Source: CAZAMP01 sp964486455 (GTDB lineage: Bacteria > Eisenbacteria > RBG-16-71-46 > CAZAMP01). From it: a stretch of DNA of 64,000 nucleotides. The notes under the pieces are model-generated. The model searched no databases, had not been told where the DNA came from, and saw only the letters and a program-made list of their open reading frames with translations. The translations under genes and the position numbers were made by a program. The stretch is from the NCBI GenBank assembly GCA_964486455.1, contig CAZAMP010000007.1, positions 42,934 to 106,933 on the forward strand. The letters run 5' to 3'. Positions 61,501 through 64,000 of this stretch are shown in pieces; position 1 is the first letter of the stretch, and every line of letters begins with the position of its first letter.

Positions 61501-61932
61501 CGTCGGGAAGGACGTCCCGTTCTCCCCCGCTGCCTCTTCCAAGGCGTAGTCCCCCCACCGGACCGTGGCATCGAGCGTCGTGGTCTCGCCGGGCACGAGA
61601 AAGGAAAGGCCCATCGACGAAGGGAAGTACCCTTTCTTCGCGGCCTTTCGATCCTCGCTCGATTCCTCGGAGAGACCGGCGGACTCGGGGACCAGCTCGA
61701 AGTCGTCGTCCTCGTCGAGGTCGGCGCTCTTCTCGGGTGGGGTGCCGGACGGGATCAAAAAGCCGGTGAGGTACCAGTTGGACGGCCGCTCCCAGACCGG
61801 GAGCTGCTCCTCCGCAAAGGTGTGGCCCGCCCCCGGGCCGACCAGGTCGAGGCGCAGCGCGTCGACGAGGCGCGCGCGGACCACTTGCGGGTCGGCGGGG
61901 ACGACGCCGTCGGCTTTTCTCTCTGCGTTCAT
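58513..61932 (-). CDS. drmA: DISARM helicase DrmA-like
   Basis: 1139 residues from ATG 61932, sharing one base with the ATPase stop (TAATG); an ATG at 61944 is also in frame. A long N-terminal region (1-430) precedes the SF2 helicase core: Walker A in LLFFPTGGGKTEAYLGLSA (about 438-456), DEAH-type box in LIIQDELHLISGPLGTM, motif V region TNMISVGLDIPRLGLMVVFG and motif VI YIQATSRVGRDDRRPGLVV. Cys residues in ESCPWCGTRFG and CTNFECDF suggest a zinc site. DrmA supplies ATP-driven DNA translocation in DISARM. All helicase motifs are present, so the gene looks intact. Confidence 0.88.
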   Translation of the reverse strand: MNAERKADGVVPADPQVVRARLVDALRLDLVGPGAGHTFAEEQLPVWERPSNWYLTGFLIPSGTPPEKSADLDEDDDFELVPESAGLSEESSEDRKAAKKGYFPSSMGLSFLVPGETTTLDATVRWGDYALEEAAGENGTSFPTWRRTPREETIALSLTGAADTVAHDLPGSGGLQLHVVERALSAAALEGRIPSGTRSVSVFLVNHRPPDTESPDLATAFQTEIELRSERPFVPRPDLRGAFAAEWDERVADLHYADTPAYATGHGVSAAWEITVGACRVLRTAWIPGAEVEKTATVEVPDVELSMDALGALVDGEAASEMLRPLAVHYRSWIDARRDEIATLEGTRRETAEELLRHAALAAGRIEGGIAVLARDADSLDAFRVANRAIARAMRERRKTQGLPDEAPRWRAFQVAFVLLNLSGLADPSDPHREMVDLLFFPTGGGKTEAYLGLSAFAMVLRRLRHPDESGLAGAGVTVIMRYTLRLLTLDQLGRAAGLVCALELEREGDPARYGEWPFEIGLWVGKAATPNELGRKGDRRSDTARTKARQFKADPRGKPSPIPLESCPWCGTRFGPDSFALLPSDDAPKELRIVCTNFECDFTRGRPLPIVAVDEPIYRRLPAFLIATVDKFAALPWVGPSGALLGGADRHDGSGFYGAAEPGRGTRLPTPLAPPDLIIQDELHLISGPLGTMTGLYEAAIEALCVREIDGRVQRPKIVASTATVRRAQDQIQALFARPLTQVFPPPGPSRRDSFFARTVLASDAPARLYLGVAAQGRNPKVMLRRTWLTLMGAAERAFRDAGGHKIEMNPADPYMTVLGYFNSLRELGGARRILEEEVQNTLKGYGRHRRLGESPGLFQNRKTFSEVVELTSRVPTDKVAEARRRLEAPFHDRQRVDCAIATNMISVGLDIPRLGLMVVFGQPKTHAEYIQATSRVGRDDRRPGLVVTLLNIHKPRDRSHYERFRHYHETFYRSVEVGSVTPFSARALDRGFAGALVGLARHVEPALTPARGVERISEVRAMLERRLLDAFLERVRRQPFADEAEREERLRSLQNRVVDLLDSWRKVFEDYCAAGVAVQYQRYELRQPRPLLREMLDTEFESEHHRKFRTNRSLRDVEPEVSLFLRDLSGLQVEDRR

Positions 61933-63176
61933 TACGACTCCCAAAGAGCGCGGATCGGAATCGCGTGGAGACGATCACCAAAGCCGGCGCTGGCCTCGCC
62001 GTCGTAGAGCACGGCGCCGGCCGCGAACCGATCGCGGGCGGCTTCCTTGAGCTTCCGCAAACCACGGAAATCCGCCGCCGTGACCGTAGCGGCCGCCTTC
62101 ACCTCGATGGCCGCAAGCTCACGGCCGGCGCGTTCCATTACGATGTCCACTTCGACCCGGTCCCTGTCTCGAAAGTGATGAAAGCGAACCTCTTCCTGGC
62201 GCCAGCTCGCCTGCCGGCGGAGTTCCTGGTAGACGAAGGTCTCCAGCAGCTGCCCCATCGTCTCCCGGTCCTTCACGAGCGCGCGCGCATCGAGACCAAG
62301 TAGAACGCATGCGGGTCCCGTGTCGCAGAGGTGCAGCTTCGGCGTCTTGACGAGACGCCGGATCCGATTCGAGAACCAGGGAGACAACTCCTCCAGCAAG
62401 AAGACCCGCGTGAGCAGAGTGACATAGTCCCTGATCGTCTGGCGACTGAGCTGAAACGGTCCCGCGAGATCGCTCACGTTGAGGAGCCGCGCGGTTTGAC
62501 CGGCGGCGAGCGCCAGGAGCCGGGGGAGCGCGTCGAGCGACCGAATGCGCGTGAAGTCGCGGACATCGCGCTGGACAAGGGCCTCGATGTAGTCGCGGTA
62601 CCAGGCGGCTCGGCGAGGGGATGCTTCGCGCGCGAGTGCCGCCGGGAACCCGCCGGCGGCCACCCGTTCCGCGAGATCGCTGCCCAGGCGCTCGTATGGC
62701 CGTATCTTGATCTCGCCCGCGAAGAACGAGTCCAGAAACTTCGACTCGCGGTGGGCGATTTCACATTGCGCCAGCGGGTGGAGCCGCAGGATCTCCATCC
62801 GGCCGGCCAGCGACTCGGCGAGCTTCGGCACGAGGAGCACGTTGGACGAGCCGGTGAGGAGGAAGCGTCCCGGTCTTCTGTCGCGGTCCACGGCTCTCTT
62901 GAGCGCGGGGAAGATCTCGGGTGCGCGCTGAACCTCGTCGAGGATCGCGCGGTCGGGCAGGTCCGCCACGAAGCCGACCGGGTCCTCGGTCGCGGCGCTC
63001 AGGATCACCTCGTCATCGAAGGTGAAATAGGTGTACCCGCGCGGATCGCCGGCCATGCGGGAGAGCGTGGTCTTTCCGCACTGGCGCGGCCCGTGGATGA
63101 GGACCACGGGAGTGTCCGCGAGGGCGTCGGCGAGGCGCGCCTCGGCGTGACGAGGATAGAGCGGGTCCGCCTTCAT
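61932..63176 (-). CDS. DUF4143/AAA_14 family ATPase, coupled to drmA
   Basis: 414 residues from ATG 63176; an alternative ATG at 63221 would begin inside the 23-bp repeat array and encode repeat sequence, so it is less likely. Motifs: VVLIHGPRQCGKTTLSRMAG (Walker A), YTYFTFDDEVILSAATEDPV, DRAILDEVQRAPEIFPALKR (Walker B), RFLLTGSSNVLLVPKLAESL (sensor). Then PFQLSRQTIRDYVTLLTRVF (winged-helix-like), KTPKLHLCDTGPACVLLG and DRDRVEVDIVMERAGRELAA with IEVKAAATV, a PD-(D/E)xK nuclease-like DUF4143 end. Such ATPases are common and mobile. Here the stop shares one base with the drmA start, so it is the first gene of the DISARM-like operon. No ribosome-binding site precedes the ATG. Confidence 0.85.
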   Translation of the reverse strand: MKADPLYPRHAEARLADALADTPVVLIHGPRQCGKTTLSRMAGDPRGYTYFTFDDEVILSAATEDPVGFVADLPDRAILDEVQRAPEIFPALKRAVDRDRRPGRFLLTGSSNVLLVPKLAESLAGRMEILRLHPLAQCEIAHRESKFLDSFFAGEIKIRPYERLGSDLAERVAAGGFPAALAREASPRRAAWYRDYIEALVQRDVRDFTRIRSLDALPRLLALAAGQTARLLNVSDLAGPFQLSRQTIRDYVTLLTRVFLLEELSPWFSNRIRRLVKTPKLHLCDTGPACVLLGLDARALVKDRETMGQLLETFVYQELRRQASWRQEEVRFHHFRDRDRVEVDIVMERAGRELAAIEVKAAATVTAADFRGLRKLKEAARDRFAAGAVLYDGEASAGFGDRLHAIPIRALWES

Positions 63177-63178
63177 TG

Positions 63179-63265
63179 CGGCTGATCGTAAGTTAAGGGT
63201 GCGGCTGATTGCAAGTTTCATGATCGGCTATCTGTAAGTTAACCCATCGGCCGTTTGCCACCTTT
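63179..63265. repeat. 23-bp direct-repeat array 1, adjacent to the ATPase start
   Basis: Units start at 63179, 63202, 63225 and (degenerate) 63248, exactly 23 bases apart. Core sequences: CGGCTGATCGTAAGTTAA, CGGCTGATTGCAAGTTTC, CGGCTATCTGTAAGTTAA, and CGGCCGTTTGCCACCTTT. The array ends 3 bases before the ATPase ATG at 63176, so it occupies the place of the leader and operator. A spacing near two helical turns suits a protein binding repeatedly on one face. Confidence 0.8.
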
Positions 63266-63289
63266 CGTGAGCCATGGAGCGCAACTTGT

Positions 63290-63330
63290 CGCATAAATCA
63301 CTGAAATATAATCGATTACATGTAGCTATC
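63290..63330 (-). promoter_or_regulatory. AT-rich patch, possible promoter between the repeat arrays
   Basis: AT-rich for this window; minus-strand TATATT (63310-63305) could be a -10 box for the ATPase-DISARM operon, ~130 bases upstream of the ATG. It lies between the two 23-bp arrays. No convincing -35 box was found. Confidence 0.35.
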
Positions 63331-63429
63331 GTCCCTTCCATGCCCCATCGCGGTGTCCGACTTGACGCCACCGAGGTGCCGGCAGGTGCGCCACCGTCGC
63401 ACGAGGGCAAGGCGGGTCGACTGCCATGA

Positions 63430-63515
63430 CGGCCGAACGTAGGCTTCTCTTCGGCTGATTGCTAGTTTAAGGCTCGGCTATCCGTAAGTTCAGCGAGCGG
63501 CGGGATAAGGCCCTT
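63430..63515. repeat. 23-bp direct-repeat array 2, upstream copy
   Basis: Units at 63452 (CGGCTGATTGCTAGTTTA), 63475 (CGGCTATCCGTAAGTTCA) and the degenerate flanks 63430 (CGGCCGAACGTAGGCTTC) and 63498 (CGGCGGGATAAGGCCCTT). Units two and three match units two and three of array 1 in sequence type, and both are offset by exactly 250 bases. The whole array is therefore a duplicated block rather than independent repeats. Confidence 0.75.
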
Positions 63516-63939
63516 GCGCCAGAACCATTTCCGGTGCAACAGGTTACGAAACCGCTGCCGTTCTGACAACTGGCGAGAGTGAGGCTCATGGGTGGGATTT
63601 GCGCGAGTAAAAGCCGGGGTAGTGAAAACCGGCGAGATGCACTCAATACGTCGCCAGGGAGTGGATAGAGATACCGGCGAATCTCGAAATCCGCTGGTGC
63701 TTCTATCCATGGGTCGAGGAAGTTTCCAGGACGCTACACTTGTTCGGAGAATCTCCGAGGGCACGGTCAACCATGAAATCTGTCGCAAGAGAAGTCAGTT
63801 TTCATGGCATTTCTCACCGGCAGGATCTCAAGTCGAGCGCCCGCTGACAAGCTTCGTAGCACATAATCCACCGTTCTAAAACATGTTAAGGCATCTGCTC
63901 CGATGCGGGGTGGCGCCTTGCGGAAGGAGCGTGGCCGTC
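63516..63939. other. Intergenic region, no supported gene
   Basis: Less GC-rich than average. Open frames on both strands (for example 63592-63879) lack recognisable domains. It probably contains the promoter for the gene starting at 63940. Confidence 0.5.
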
Positions 63940-64000
63940 ATGAGAAGAGGTCGTTCGCTTTCGGGTCTTTGGCCTTGCTTGATGCCCGCCGCTTACGGCC
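63940..64000 (+). CDS. Start of an unidentified gene (3' truncated)
   Basis: An ATG at 63940 (or GTG at 63931) follows GGAAGGAGC and stays open to the window end, giving MRRGRSLSGLWPCLMPAAYG. The ribosome-binding site is good. The visible 20 residues do not identify a family. Confidence 0.3.
   Translation, partial: MRRGRSLSGLWPCLMPAAYG

Noticed and set aside
63179..63515. CRISPR array
   Set aside because: Repeats are contiguous 23-bp units without distinct spacers, and no cas genes are nearby.
63592..63879. 95-codon open frame near the right end
   Set aside because: No ribosome-binding site, no recognisable fold, and it overlaps a minus-strand frame of equal quality.

Overview
The window is GC-rich DNA with long secreted proteins that end in FlgD-like / type IX-type C-terminal sorting domains (an 'NPF' strand, a 'GR.VR.L' strand and a basic tail such as KIVKVR), many lipoproteins, a NodT-type outer-membrane channel and a surface CotH protein. 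That combination points to a diderm of the wider Fibrobacteres-Chlorobi-Bacteroidetes neighbourhood, most like the candidate phyla Eisenbacteria or Krumholzibacteriota. This is inference from protein style; no rRNA gene is present to settle it. I saw no tRNA, rRNA, CRISPR array or insertion sequence.

Layout. 0-6.3 kb: cell-surface and redox proteins (a partial FlgD-tailed protein, a beta-helix protein, an outer-membrane barrel coupled to a TlpA-like redoxin, and an Omp28-like protein). The Omp28-like reading frame is interrupted by a TGA exactly where the first Cys of a CxxC motif belongs, and a stem-loop of bacterial SECIS geometry follows it. 6.4-6.9 kb: non-coding region built of degenerate repeats. 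6.9-18.9 kb: LysM lytic transglycosylase, SpoVG, a PPC/DUF296 protein, two coupled lipoproteins, a long transketolase and two coupled proteins of unknown function. 18.9-25.6 kb: a four-gene RND efflux operon (tetR, outer-membrane channel, periplasmic adaptor, pump) in which every junction is a 4-base ATGA overlap, behind a large nested palindrome. 25.7-38 kb: a CheX/receiver-like protein, DsbD, a 1412-residue CotH/lamin-tail surface protein, and a subtilase followed by a lipoprotein resembling its propeptide. 38-43.6 kb: rsmG with a degenerate NtrC-like regulator and a DsrE protein, then pgpA and two GT4 glycosyltransferases. 43.8-51.6 kb: a tightly coupled four-gene glutamate-synthase-like operon of unusual composition.

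51.8-63.5 kb is an accessory/defence region, all on the minus strand: a nucleotidyltransferase with a small partner, several small orphan proteins, a pRiA4b ORF-3-like protein, and then the core genes of a DISARM system (drmA, drmB, drmC) translationally coupled to an upstream DUF4143/AAA ATPase. No DISARM methyltransferase is visible. Upstream of the ATPase are two arrays of a 23-bp direct repeat, placed 250 bp apart around an AT-rich, promoter-like patch.

The most promising unusual items are the UGA/SECIS Omp28-like selenoprotein candidate, the ATPase-DrmABC operon with its iteron-like arrays, the four-gene glutamate-synthase-like operon with one degenerate FMN-domain paralogue, the subtilase with a stand-alone propeptide-like lipoprotein, and an NtrC-type regulator that has lost its Walker A lysine and GAFTGA loop.
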